A stretch of DNA of 22,401 nucleotides from Novosphingobium acidiphilum DSM 19966. Lineage in GTDB: Bacteria; Pseudomonadota; Alphaproteobacteria; Sphingomonadales; Sphingomonadaceae. Under the pieces are notes generated by a model. That model saw only the letters and a list, made by a program, of their open reading frames with translations, had not been told where the DNA came from and did not search any database. The position numbers and the translations under genes are program-made. The stretch lies in contig NZ_AUBA01000030.1 in assembly GCF_000429005.1 (NCBI RefSeq), forward strand, positions 1 to 22,401, given 5' to 3'. Shown one piece after another: positions 8,530-16,041 of the stretch (positions within the stretch are counted from its first letter, which is position 1; each line of letters opens with the position of its first letter).

Positions 8530-8598
8530 GAATACCCTCCCCAATTATGCCCGCCCGTATCCGAGTCGGTTTCTAACCCATGGGTATGCGAGGCGGCG

Positions 8599-8650
8599 AC
8601 TCATTACAACCCGTAATGAGTATTATAATGGGTTTTATATATCCTGCCCG
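8599..8650 (-). promoter_or_regulatory. Promoter with 23-bp palindromic operator upstream of the TBDR
   Basis: On the minus strand a perfect TATAAT occupies 8627-8622. With a 17-bp spacer the -35 position (8650-8645) reads CGGGCA, only 3 of 6 matches. Immediately downstream of the -10 lies ACTCATTAC-N5-GTAATGAGT (8599-8621, 9-bp arms, perfect), covering the expected start point near 8615. That is a classical repressor position. The locus's own ROK protein is the obvious candidate binder. A further 10-bp palindrome, ACCCATGGGT, sits at 8576-8585 in the leader. Confidence 0.6.
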
Positions 8651-8701
8651 GTCGGCGAGGGGATCGGTGCCGCCATGCTGCCGCTTGCGCACGGTGTCAG
8701 T

Positions 8702-9226
8702 TCAACCAGGTCGAAGACCGGGCTGGACCGGATCGCGTCGCCGGGACAGGCGATAACGGCGCGGAGTCACGCCAAAATGAGTGCGAAACAGCGCGTGAAA
8801 GTGACTGATGGTGTCAATGCCGCAATCGACGGCAATGTCGGCGGGGGCAATGTCGGTTCCGGTCAGCAGGCGGCCAGCATGTTCCATTCGCATCCGATTT
8901 ACAAACATTGAGGGTGTTACCCCGAAATGCGCCTTGAGGCTGCGGCAGACATGTTCGTGCGACCGGCCCGCAGCGCTGATGAACCCCGCTGCCCCGGCGC
9001 GAAAAACCTCTGGCCTTTGCGCCGCATGCATCGCGGCGTCCAGCCACGCCGGAATCGGCGCGCGCGATTGCGGGCCGGGTTCGCTAAGGCTGGTCAGGGC
9101 AGTCAGCAGAAAACCCTCGATCCGGGCGCGACTGCGCGGACCCGCTTCAAGATCGGCCAGCGCCTGATCAATGCGGCTGCGTCGTGCCGTAACCGCACAT
9201 GCCCGCTGAAATGATCGACCTTGCGT
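8702..9226 (-). pseudogene. AraC-family regulator, 5'-truncated (DNA-binding part retained)
   Basis: The minus frame is open from 9226 to the TGA at 8702. Family-like sequence extends upstream of the only ATG (9031): ALADLEAGPRSRARIEGFLL and PIPAWLDAAMHAAQRPE are the linker region of cupin-type AraC regulators. A stop at 9229-9227 precedes it, no in-frame start lies between, and the ~170-residue sensor domain is missing. The C-terminal domain looks complete: first helix-turn-helix around GRSHEHVCRSLKAHFGVTP, second around DIAVDCGIDTISHFHALFRTHFGVTPRRYR. If translation starts at ATG 9031, a 109-residue stand-alone DNA-binding domain could still be made. It lies upstream of the TBDR promoter on the same strand. 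Confidence 0.7.
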
Positions 9227-9402
9227 TCAAGCCTGTGATCAATCCAGAGCCTGCGCATCTGTCAAAGGCACAAATCGATGCATTCAACCGTCTCGGTTTT
9301 GTCGCGCCGATCGACGTGTTCGACGCACAGCAGGCGCGCGCCAACGTGGCTTATTTTGAAACACGCCAGCGCACAGAGAGCGCAGCGTGTTTTCACGCAT
9401 AG
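9199..9402 (+). pseudogene. Phytanoyl-CoA dioxygenase-like gene, N-terminal fragment
   Basis: The plus frame from ATG 9199 (or ATG 9211) reads MIDLAFKPVINPEPAHLSKA, then QIDAFNRLGFVAPIDVFDAQ. This resembles the start of Fe(II)/2-oxoglutarate-dependent PhyH-family proteins (L-x-x-x-Q-I-x-x-F-x-x-x-G-F-V). Resemblance ends near position 9357 (NVAYFE), and the frame closes after 67 residues. The iron-binding HxD...H motif and the rest of the ~280-residue family length are absent. It abuts the truncated AraC gene head to head, so both genes appear to have been cut by the same rearrangement. Assignment from such a short piece is tentative. Confidence 0.45.
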
Positions 9403-9462
9403 GCCAAATCGCCGGGGTGAATTTCGCTCTGCCGCAGCGGCCTGAGCGACATTGGGTGGTAC

Positions 9463-9504
9463 AAAAAGATGCGGCGCAACCCAACCGATTTGGGGCGCCG
9501 CATC
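9463..9504 (-). terminator. Intrinsic terminator of the second TBDR gene
   Basis: Read on the minus strand, GATGCGGCGC (9504-9495) pairs perfectly with GCGCCGCATC (9477-9468). The stem extends inward through a second CCCAA/TTGGG helix, and UUUUU follows at 9467-9463. It lies about 100 bp after the stop codon of the leftward TBDR. Confidence 0.85.
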
Positions 9505-9606
9505 GTCTAAGGCATTCGTCTGAATCAGGCGGCAGCGAACATTGGCTTGCCTTGCCGGTTTACCCGGAGCGGGTTGCCGCCGCCCCGGGTATGCCGCGAT
9601 GTCCCG

Positions 9607-12138
9607 TCAAAACTTGCCGGCGAGTTCCACTCCGACCAGTCGGCGGCTGCCCGGCGAGATGAACGAGCCTCCGAATTCGGCGGCCGGGATGACTTCGTTC
9701 AAATACCGCTTGTCGAGCAGGTTGTTGGCGAACACCGACACCGTGTACGCGCCGGCATGGATGCCCGCCCGCAGATTGACGATGCCAAAGGCATCACGCC
9801 GGGTCTTGCTGTAGTTGGCATTGCCCACCGCCGCAGGCAGGGCCAGGGCCGAAATCGGCAAGAGCCCGGAGAACAGCGTCGGTACCGTGTTGTTCTGGAC
9901 CGTGCTGAACCAGGTGGGGCCGGTCAGTCGATAATCCGCACGCAGGAACACGCTGGTCGACCCGCCCACTGCATGTTCGCCCTCTGCGCCAAGGTTCAGT
10001 GTATATTTGGCGGTATAGGGCGATTCATTGCCCACCGTTTCTGGCCGCGCGCTGTTCCGCTTGATCTGGCTGTCGGTATAGTTGAACGCGCCGAACAGGC
10101 GGATCCCCTTGGCGGGCTTGATGTTGAGGTTGAATTCGCCGCCCTTCAGATCGACCAGATCGATGTTCGACACCACGCGCAACAGGCCGAAGCTGCCGAC
10201 GAAGAATTCGAAGAACTGCATGTTGTGGACCTGGGTATAGAACCCGGCGAGGTCGAACGTGACCACGTGGTCGAACAGGTTGCCCTTGACCCCGGCTTCG
10301 AACGCGCTCGACCATTCCTTGTTGTACTGGTCGGAAATGTGCACGTCGGCGCCCAGCGGGGTGACGAAATTGGTCTGGATGATCGCCGACGAACCCTGGT
10401 TGTTGAACCCGCCCGATTTGAAGCCGATGCCCCAGTTGCCATAGACATTGACCGCGTCGGTCGGTTTCCAGCTCAGCGTGACTTTGGGTTCGAGCTGGTC
10501 GAACGTGGCGTTCTTGGGCACCAGCGGGCCGAACGCCTGGCCCGGGTTGATCGGGCCGCCGGTGAACGGATCGGTCGCGGTGGGCACCAGCGAAGTGGTG
10601 CTGCGCGCTTCGCTGTCATAGCGCAGCGCGAGGCCACCGGTGAACTGCGGCGAGGGCTTGTATTCGAGCGAGGCGAACCCGGCATAGACATTGGTGCCGA
10701 ACTTGTCGGCGACCAGCAGCGTGGTCGGGTTGGTGGTGTCGGGCGCGTTGTACAAGTTGGGGATCACGCCCTGCCCTTCGTCGGCGCCGAGGCTGACCCC
10801 GGTCGTACGGTCGATATGCAGGTAATAGGCGCCCAGTTGCCAGCTCAGCGGGCCGTTGCCGGTCGATTCGAGCCGCCATTCGGTGCTGATGTCGTGCTGG
10901 CGGCGCACCTGGTACTGCGTGCCGTCGCACGTCGTCGGGCTGTAGGGGCCGAACGTCGAACCGGTGGCCGGGGCAAACAGGAACGGCACCGGGATCTGGC
11001 CGATGAAACCGGGCTGGTTGACCGGATAGCCGGTCAGCGCGGCGGTCGAGGCAAAGCAGGCGTTGACTGCGGGCTGCGCCGCCGGGTTGACCGCGCTCAG
11101 GAAGCGGGCAAAGTCGGCCGAAGTGCCATCGGCGATCAGCGCCTGATCGACATTGGAAAAGCTGACCCAGCCGACCAGCTTGAGCGTGTCGGTCAGCCGG
11201 TGATCGAGCTTGATCGAGGTGTCAAAGCTATACTGGTCGTTCGACGGCTTGATATTGCTGTAAAAATGGAATTGGTGCTGGTTGACGTCTTCGTCAAACG
11301 CGGGGTTGACCCCGGCGAACCCCGGCAGCGCGAAGGCGGCGTTGAATGGCAGCGAGGCGCCGTGGAATTCGGCATAGCGCAGCTTGAAATCGATCTGCGT
11401 GTCGGTGCCCTTGCCATAGATCAGCCGGCCATCGAGCGACCAGTTCTGCTTTTCATCGACCGTCTTGGAATTGCCGGTGAATTCGTTGTGGTAGAAACCG
11501 TCGGTGGAATAGAACGATCCGCCCACGACATAGCCGATCGTGTCGGTCAGCGGCCCGGCCACATGCACTTTGGCATCGACCGTGTTGTACATGCCGTACG
11601 ACGCATCAAGGCCCACAGTGGTGACATCGGTCGGCTTCATCGTCTGGATCACGATCGCGCCCGCCGCCGCGTTGCGGCCATAGAGCGCGCCCTGCGGCCC
11701 TTTGAGGATTTCGACTTGCGTGATCGTGCCCTGGTCCTGGTTGAGATCGGCGACATTGGTCTTGAGAATGCCGTCAACCACCAGCGCGACCGAGCTTTCG
11801 GCATCGCGCGCGCCGTTCATGCCGCGAATGTTGATCTGCGTGTCGCCCGCTTCGGCGGTGCCGGTCACGATCGTGACCCCAGGCGTCAACTGGGTGAAAT
11901 CTTCGGCGCGCTTGGCGCCGGTGTTGGCCAGCGCGCTGGCGGTCAGCACCGAGACCGAGGCGGGCACATCCTGCTGCCGCTCGTTCTGGCGACGCGCGGT
12001 AATGATGATGTCGTCACCCGGCTTGGCCGCGGCCGCTTCTTCGGCCAGCGCGGGCACCGCCACCAGCGCGATGCCGGCGGTCAAGGCCATGGCCGATGTC
12101 CGCAGCCATGCTGCCTGACGCTTTGAGGAAAAATGCAT
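9607..12138 (-). CDS. TonB-dependent outer-membrane receptor (partner of the hyuAB operon)
   Basis: An 843-residue TBDR. ATG 12138 is chosen because GGGAGG lies upstream at proper spacing and a signal peptide follows directly (MHFSSKRQAAWLRTSAMALT, then AGIALVAVPALAEEA). The TonB-box-like segment DDIIITARRQNE precedes a plug with SVLTASALANTGAKRAEDFT, LTPGVTIVTGTAEAGDTQIN, IRGMNGARDAESSVALVVDG and ITQVEILKGPQGALYGRNAA. The barrel ends VNLRAGIHAGAYTVSVFANN, LLDKRYLNE and VGVELAGKF, with the C-terminal Phe. The plug and the VTARR-type box are of the common sphingomonad FecA/IroN-like group, which cannot be assigned a ligand from sequence. It is divergent from the GntR-led operon and shares its control region, so it probably imports that operon's substrate. 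It ends at a strong terminator. Confidence 0.9.
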   Translation of the reverse strand: MHFSSKRQAAWLRTSAMALTAGIALVAVPALAEEAAAAKPGDDIIITARRQNERQQDVPASVSVLTASALANTGAKRAEDFTQLTPGVTIVTGTAEAGDTQINIRGMNGARDAESSVALVVDGILKTNVADLNQDQGTITQVEILKGPQGALYGRNAAAGAIVIQTMKPTDVTTVGLDASYGMYNTVDAKVHVAGPLTDTIGYVVGGSFYSTDGFYHNEFTGNSKTVDEKQNWSLDGRLIYGKGTDTQIDFKLRYAEFHGASLPFNAAFALPGFAGVNPAFDEDVNQHQFHFYSNIKPSNDQYSFDTSIKLDHRLTDTLKLVGWVSFSNVDQALIADGTSADFARFLSAVNPAAQPAVNACFASTAALTGYPVNQPGFIGQIPVPFLFAPATGSTFGPYSPTTCDGTQYQVRRQHDISTEWRLESTGNGPLSWQLGAYYLHIDRTTGVSLGADEGQGVIPNLYNAPDTTNPTTLLVADKFGTNVYAGFASLEYKPSPQFTGGLALRYDSEARSTTSLVPTATDPFTGGPINPGQAFGPLVPKNATFDQLEPKVTLSWKPTDAVNVYGNWGIGFKSGGFNNQGSSAIIQTNFVTPLGADVHISDQYNKEWSSAFEAGVKGNLFDHVVTFDLAGFYTQVHNMQFFEFFVGSFGLLRVVSNIDLVDLKGGEFNLNIKPAKGIRLFGAFNYTDSQIKRNSARPETVGNESPYTAKYTLNLGAEGEHAVGGSTSVFLRADYRLTGPTWFSTVQNNTVPTLFSGLLPISALALPAAVGNANYSKTRRDAFGIVNLRAGIHAGAYTVSVFANNLLDKRYLNEVIPAAEFGGSFISPGSRRLVGVELAGKF

Positions 12139-12248
12139 CGCTCGCCTCCCTGTTGAACCCACGCCCGGCACGGCCACCCCCTAGGCGGTCTTGTTGCGTG
12201 CGACCGGCCCGATGTGTGTCCCTCGTTCGGGGGGCGGGTGATCGACGC

Positions 12249-12291
12249 TTGCCGTGGGGGGAGAATATTGTATACAAATGCCTCAGGTCAA
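12249..12291. promoter_or_regulatory. Divergent promoters sharing one GntR-type operator (TTGTATACAA)
   Basis: The perfect palindrome TTGTATACAA lies at 12268-12277 and matches the GT-(N)-AC core of FadR/FCD-type GntR sites. On the plus strand TTGCCG (12249-12254), a 16-bp spacer and TATACA (12271-12276) form a plausible promoter for the GntR operon. On the minus strand TTGACC (12291-12286), an 18-bp spacer and TATTCT (12267-12262) form one for the TBDR. The operator overlaps the -10 of the first and fills the spacer of the second, so one bound dimer would block both. Confidence 0.6.
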
Positions 12292-12308
12292 GCTCCTTGG
12301 GAGAATAC

Positions 12309-13016
12309 ATGTCACGCGCCGGCGACCGGGCCTATGTGGCGATCCGCAACATGATCCTGTCCGGCGAATTGCCGGCCGGGACGCAGCTTGGCGAAGAGGC
12401 GCTGGCCGAGAAATGCGGCGTTTCGCGCACCCCGGTGCGCGACGCTTTGCGGCGGCTGGAGGCCGACATGCTGGTCGTGCGCACCGATACGCAACGCAGC
12501 TTTGTCGCCGAATGGTCGCTCGACGATGTCCGCGATGCGTTCGATCTGCGCGCTATGCTCGAATCGTTTGCCGCGCGGCGCGCCGCCGAACGGATGACCC
12601 CCGATTCGCTCGCGCGGCTGCGCCACGCCAATGCCCGCATCGCGCAAGCGATTGCGTTGCCCCGCCCCGACATCGCGCTGTTCCTCGAAGGCAACCGCGA
12701 ATTCCACGCCGCGATTCTCGAAGTCGCGGGTTCGCGGCGGCTGGTGGCGCAGCTTGGCGCGCTGGTCGAACAGCCGGTGGTGTGGCGCACCGCGCACCAT
12801 TATGGCCCCGACGCGCTGCACCGTTCGTGGTCCGAACACGAAGAGCTGATCGCCGCCTTTGCGCGCGGCGATGGCGCCTGGGCGCAGGCGATCATGGCCA
12901 GCCATATCCTGCGCGCCTATCACGCCTATGCCGATGCGCACCGCGGCATGGCCAGCCAGCCAAGCTTCGGCAAAGCCCGCGGCGAACCCGCCTTCGCGCT
13001 CAAGGCCATGGCATAA
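12309..13016 (+). CDS. GntR-family regulator, FadR/FCD subfamily
   Basis: A 235-residue regulator. An N-terminal winged helix (about residues 5-65) contains GELPAGTQLGEEALAEKCGV and SRTPVRDALRRLE, the standard GntR recognition segment. A helical FCD ligand domain follows (about 75-215), with the histidines of the usual metal/ligand site in FLEGNREFHAAILE, RSWSEHEELIAAF and MASHILRAY. ATG 12309 is chosen for its GGGAG five bases upstream and the family N-terminus; longer in-frame starts would include the operator DNA. Its stop shares a base with the next ATG (TAATG). FCD proteins usually bind carboxylic acids or their derivatives, so a pathway acid is the likely inducer. It probably represses itself, the operon and the divergent TBDR through TTGTATACAA. 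Confidence 0.9.
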   Translation: MSRAGDRAYVAIRNMILSGELPAGTQLGEEALAEKCGVSRTPVRDALRRLEADMLVVRTDTQRSFVAEWSLDDVRDAFDLRAMLESFAARRAAERMTPDSLARLRHANARIAQAIALPRPDIALFLEGNREFHAAILEVAGSRRLVAQLGALVEQPVVWRTAHHYGPDALHRSWSEHEELIAAFARGDGAWAQAIMASHILRAYHAYADAHRGMASQPSFGKARGEPAFALKAMA

Positions 13017-13924
13017 TGTATACAAAAACCGTGGAACTGCTCGAAGTCGCGCCGCGCGACGGGTTGCAGAACGAAAAGACCCTGATTTCGACCGAGGCCA
13101 AGCTCGCGCTGATCGCGCGCGCGATCGCGGCGGGCGCGCGGCGGATCGAGGTGACCAGTTTCGTCAACCCGCGCGCGGTGCCGCAAATGGCCGATGCCGA
13201 CGCGGTCGCCGCCGGGCTGCCGCAGCGCGAGGATGTGACGTATATCGGGCTGGTGATGAACCAGCGCGGCGCCGAACGCGCGCTCGCCACCGGGCGGATC
13301 GACCAGTTGGGCGCGGTTGCGGTGGCGACCGACCGGTTTGCGATCGCCAACCAGAACCAGACCAGCGATGGCTCGGTCGAGGCGGCCAGGGCGATCATCG
13401 CACAGGCGCAAGGCGCGGGGCGCACCGCGCAAGTCACGATTGCCGCCGCCTTCGGCTGCCCGTTCGAAGGCGAAGTGGGGCAGGAACGCGTGCTGGCGAT
13501 GGCGGCGGCGCTCGCCGAAGCCGGGCCGGTCGAAATCGGCCTTGCCGACACGATCGGCGTGGCCAACCCCGCGCATGTCGGCCAACTGGTCGGCCGCGTG
13601 CGCAACCTGATCGCGCCGATCCCGGTGCGCGTGCATTTTCACAACACGCGCGGCACCGGGCTCGCCAATGTGTGGGAAGCGGTGACCGCGGGCGCGCGCA
13701 CGATCGACGCATCGATCGGCGGGCTGGGCGGCTGTCCGTTCGCACCGGGCGCGTCGGGCAATGTCGCCAGCGAGGACGTGGTCTACATGCTCGAACGCGC
13801 CGGGATCGGCACGGGCATGGATCTGGCCGCGCTGGTTGACACCAGCCACTGGCTCGGCACGATCATGGACCGGACATTGCCGGGCATGGTCGCGCGCGCA
13901 CCTGTATTTCCGAAGGCTTCGTAA
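13016..13924 (+). CDS. HMG-CoA lyase family enzyme
   Basis: A 302-residue TIM-barrel lyase of the hydroxymethylglutaryl-CoA lyase family, which cleaves 3-hydroxy-3-methyl-acyl-CoAs in a retro-aldol step (HMG-CoA gives acetoacetate and acetyl-CoA). All landmark residues are present: EVAPRDGLQNE with Arg14 and Asp15, the metal ligands in VHFHN (His207, His209), Cys240 in GGLGGCPFAPGASGN, and Asn249. Spacing between them (33 and 9 residues) equals that of human HMG-CoA lyase. It is therefore a true lyase-type member rather than an isopropylmalate-synthase-like relative. It starts inside the regulator's stop codon. It could act on HMG-CoA or a related 3-hydroxyacyl-CoA such as a citramalyl-type thioester; the CoA-transferase in the same operon would supply the thioester. 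Confidence 0.88.
   Translation: MYTKTVELLEVAPRDGLQNEKTLISTEAKLALIARAIAAGARRIEVTSFVNPRAVPQMADADAVAAGLPQREDVTYIGLVMNQRGAERALATGRIDQLGAVAVATDRFAIANQNQTSDGSVEAARAIIAQAQGAGRTAQVTIAAAFGCPFEGEVGQERVLAMAAALAEAGPVEIGLADTIGVANPAHVGQLVGRVRNLIAPIPVRVHFHNTRGTGLANVWEAVTAGARTIDASIGGLGGCPFAPGASGNVASEDVVYMLERAGIGTGMDLAALVDTSHWLGTIMDRTLPGMVARAPVFPKAS
13017..13024. promoter_or_regulatory. Second TGTATACA motif over the lyase start codon
   Basis: The 8-bp core of the upstream operator, TGTATACA, recurs here and begins at the second base of the lyase ATG. The shared extension is TGTATACAA on the right side. It could be an auxiliary GntR site acting as a roadblock or for looping to the site 750 bp upstream, or it could be a coincidence of the codons Met-Tyr-Thr. 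Confidence 0.35.
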
Positions 13925-13934
13925 TCACCACCAA

Positions 13935-13950
13935 GGGCCGCGAACGGCCC
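13935..13950. repeat. Intercistronic hairpin before hyuA
   Basis: GGGCCG (13935-13940) pairs with CGGCCC (13945-13950) around a CGAA tetraloop, in the 54-bp gap between the lyase and hyuA. A T-rich stretch follows 10 bp later, but not directly, so partial attenuation or mRNA stabilisation is more likely than termination. The hyuA ribosome-binding site GGGGGA follows it. Confidence 0.45.
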
Positions 13951-13978
13951 GCAACGCATTCATTTTTGGGGGATTGGC

Positions 13979-16027
13979 ATGGGTTACCGATTGGGCGTCG
14001 ATGTGGGCGGCACGTTCACCGATCTGCTGCTGCTGGAAACCGGTACGGGCGCGTTCTGGCGGCACAAGACGCCATCGACCCCGCACGACAGCTCGGTCGG
14101 GATTCTCGACGGGGTCAACGCGATCTGCGGCGCGGCGGGGATCACCCCCGATGCGATCGAAACCTTTCTGCACGGCACGACGGTCGCGACCAATGCCGTG
14201 CTCGAAGGCAAGGGCGCGCGCGTCGGGCTGGTGACCACCGAAGGCTATCGCCATATCATGCAGATCGCGCGCAGCTTTGTGCCGGGCGGGCTGGCCGGGT
14301 GGATCATCTGGCCCAAGCCGCAGCCGCTCGCCGCGCTCGAACACACGGTCACGGTCAAGGGCCGGATCGGCGCCGACGGGGCCGAAGTGCGCCCGCTCGA
14401 TGAAGCCGACGTGCGCCAGCAACTGGCCAAGCTGCAGGCCGCCGGCGTCGAGGCGGTGACGGTCAGCCTGATCAACGCCTATGTCAACGGCGCGCACGAG
14501 GCGCGCATCGGCGCGATCGCGCGCGAGGTCATGCCCGGGGTGCCGGTCTCGCTCAGCCACGAAGTCCTGCCCGAAATGCAGGAATACGAACGCACGCTGA
14601 CCACCGTTGCCAATGCCGCGGTGCGCCCGATCGTGGGCAAATATGTCGCCAACTTGCGCACCCGGCTGGCCGAGGCGGGGATGGCGGGCAATCTGTCGCT
14701 GCTGCGCTCGGACGGCGGGCTGATGAGCGCGCACAAGGCCGAGGCGACCCCGGTCAACATCCTGATGTCGGGCCCCGCGGGCGGGGTCACCGGGGCGATC
14801 TGGGTCGGGCGCAATGCCGGCATCCGCAATATCATGACGCTCGATGTCGGCGGCACTTCGACCGACGTGGCGCTGATCGAAAACCTCGAACCGCGCCGCC
14901 AGCGCACCACCGAAGTGGGCCACTTGTCGGTGCGCGCCTCCGCGCTCGACGTCAAGACCGTCGGCGCGGGCGGCGGGTCGATCGCCTATGTGCCCGAACT
15001 GACCGGCGCGCTGCGCGTCGGGCCACAATCGGCGGGCGCGGTGCCCGGCCCGGTCGCCTATGGCAAGGGCGGCGAGGCGCCGACGGTCACCGATGCCAAT
15101 GTCGTGCTCGGCTATCTGCCCGAAAACCTGTTGGGCGGCACTTTCCGGCTCGACCGCGAGGGCGCGCGCGCCGCGGTGCAGACGATCGCCGACCGGCTCG
15201 GCATCGGGCTGATGGAGGCCGCGCGCGGGATCATCGATATCGTCAACGAAAACATGTTTGGCGCGCTGCGGATGATTTCGGTGCAGCAGGGCTATGACCC
15301 GCGCGATTTTGCGCTGATGGGGTTTGGCGGCGCAGGGCCGCTGCACGTCAACGCGGTAGCGCGGCTGATGGGGAGCTGGCCGGCGATTTCGCCCGTCTCG
15401 CCCGGCGTGCTCTGCGCGCTGGGCGATGCCACCACGCGCATGCGCACCGAAACCGCGCGCAGCTTTTCGCGCGCCGCGGCGCAGACCAGCGCCGAAGACC
15501 TGATCGCCATCCTCGACGAAATGGCCGCGCAGACGCGCGCCGAACTCGTCGCCGACGGGGTGCCCGCCGCTGAAGTTTCGAGCCTGTTCGAAGTCGACGT
15601 GCGCTATGCCGGGCAGGCGTTCGAAGTGCCGCTGACGATCACCCCCGACGATCTGCGCCGCGACGGCGTGGCCGGGATCCTCGCCCGGTTCGATGCCGAA
15701 CACTTGCGGCTGTTCACCTTCAACATGGATACCCCGCACGAAATCGTCAATTTGCGCGCGGTTGCGCTGGGCCAGGTGCCCGATCTGCCCGCGCCCGAAA
15801 TTGCGCGCGGCGATGGCAACCCGGCCGCCGCGTTCATGCGCGAACACGTGATGTGGATGGACGGGCGCGAACAGACCGGAGCGATCTATGACCGCGCCAA
15901 ATTGCGCGCGGGCGATGTGATCAAGGGCCCCGCGATCGTGTGCGAAATGGATTCCACCACCCTGATCGAAGCCGGATGCGTCGCCACGGTCGACCATTGC
16001 GGCAATATCCTGATCCAGCCGGCCTGA
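13979..16027 (+). CDS. hyuA: Hydantoinase/oxoprolinase/acetone-carboxylase family subunit A
   Basis: A 682-residue HyuA-type subunit, the ATP-using half of ATP-dependent cyclic-amide hydrolases (N-methylhydantoinase, 5-oxoprolinase, caprolactamase) and of related carboxylases (acetone, acetophenone). Its ASKHA-like nucleotide-binding motifs are intact: VDVGGTFTD (7-15), HGTTVATNAVLEGKGARVGL (65-84), SDGGLMSAHKA, MSGPAGGVTGA (263-273), LDVGGTSTDVALI (288-300) and VKTVGAGGGSIA. The C-terminal region ends with FNMDTPHEIVNLRAVALG and a GPAIVCEMDSTTLIEAG segment, which is normal for the family. It lies 14 bp before its partner subunit gene. Sequence alone does not tell hydrolase from carboxylase. 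No third carboxylase subunit is present, and the amidohydrolase at the operon end favours a ring-opening role. Confidence 0.88.
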   Translation: MGYRLGVDVGGTFTDLLLLETGTGAFWRHKTPSTPHDSSVGILDGVNAICGAAGITPDAIETFLHGTTVATNAVLEGKGARVGLVTTEGYRHIMQIARSFVPGGLAGWIIWPKPQPLAALEHTVTVKGRIGADGAEVRPLDEADVRQQLAKLQAAGVEAVTVSLINAYVNGAHEARIGAIAREVMPGVPVSLSHEVLPEMQEYERTLTTVANAAVRPIVGKYVANLRTRLAEAGMAGNLSLLRSDGGLMSAHKAEATPVNILMSGPAGGVTGAIWVGRNAGIRNIMTLDVGGTSTDVALIENLEPRRQRTTEVGHLSVRASALDVKTVGAGGGSIAYVPELTGALRVGPQSAGAVPGPVAYGKGGEAPTVTDANVVLGYLPENLLGGTFRLDREGARAAVQTIADRLGIGLMEAARGIIDIVNENMFGALRMISVQQGYDPRDFALMGFGGAGPLHVNAVARLMGSWPAISPVSPGVLCALGDATTRMRTETARSFSRAAAQTSAEDLIAILDEMAAQTRAELVADGVPAAEVSSLFEVDVRYAGQAFEVPLTITPDDLRRDGVAGILARFDAEHLRLFTFNMDTPHEIVNLRAVALGQVPDLPAPEIARGDGNPAAAFMREHVMWMDGREQTGAIYDRAKLRAGDVIKGPAIVCEMDSTTLIEAGCVATVDHCGNILIQPA

Positions 16028-16041
16028 AGGAACACCGACCC

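Noticed and set aside
9561..9591. Second possible terminator hairpin (TACCCGG/CCGGGTA) after the TBDR stop
   Set aside because: It has an 17-base loop and no U-run; the hairpin at 9463-9504 is the far better terminator.
9547..12126. 859-codon plus-strand open frame
   Set aside because: It is antisense to the TBDR gene, Arg/Asp/Gly-rich and without any family motif. Such mirror frames arise from the strong GC third-position bias.
12254..13924. 556-codon frame that could suggest a fusion to the HMG-CoA lyase
   Set aside because: The first 254 codons are only the alternate frame of the GntR gene. The lyase family start is at 13016.
13925..15997. 690-codon minus-strand open frame
   Set aside because: It is the mirror of hyuA, low complexity in Arg/His/Asp/Ala, with no motifs.
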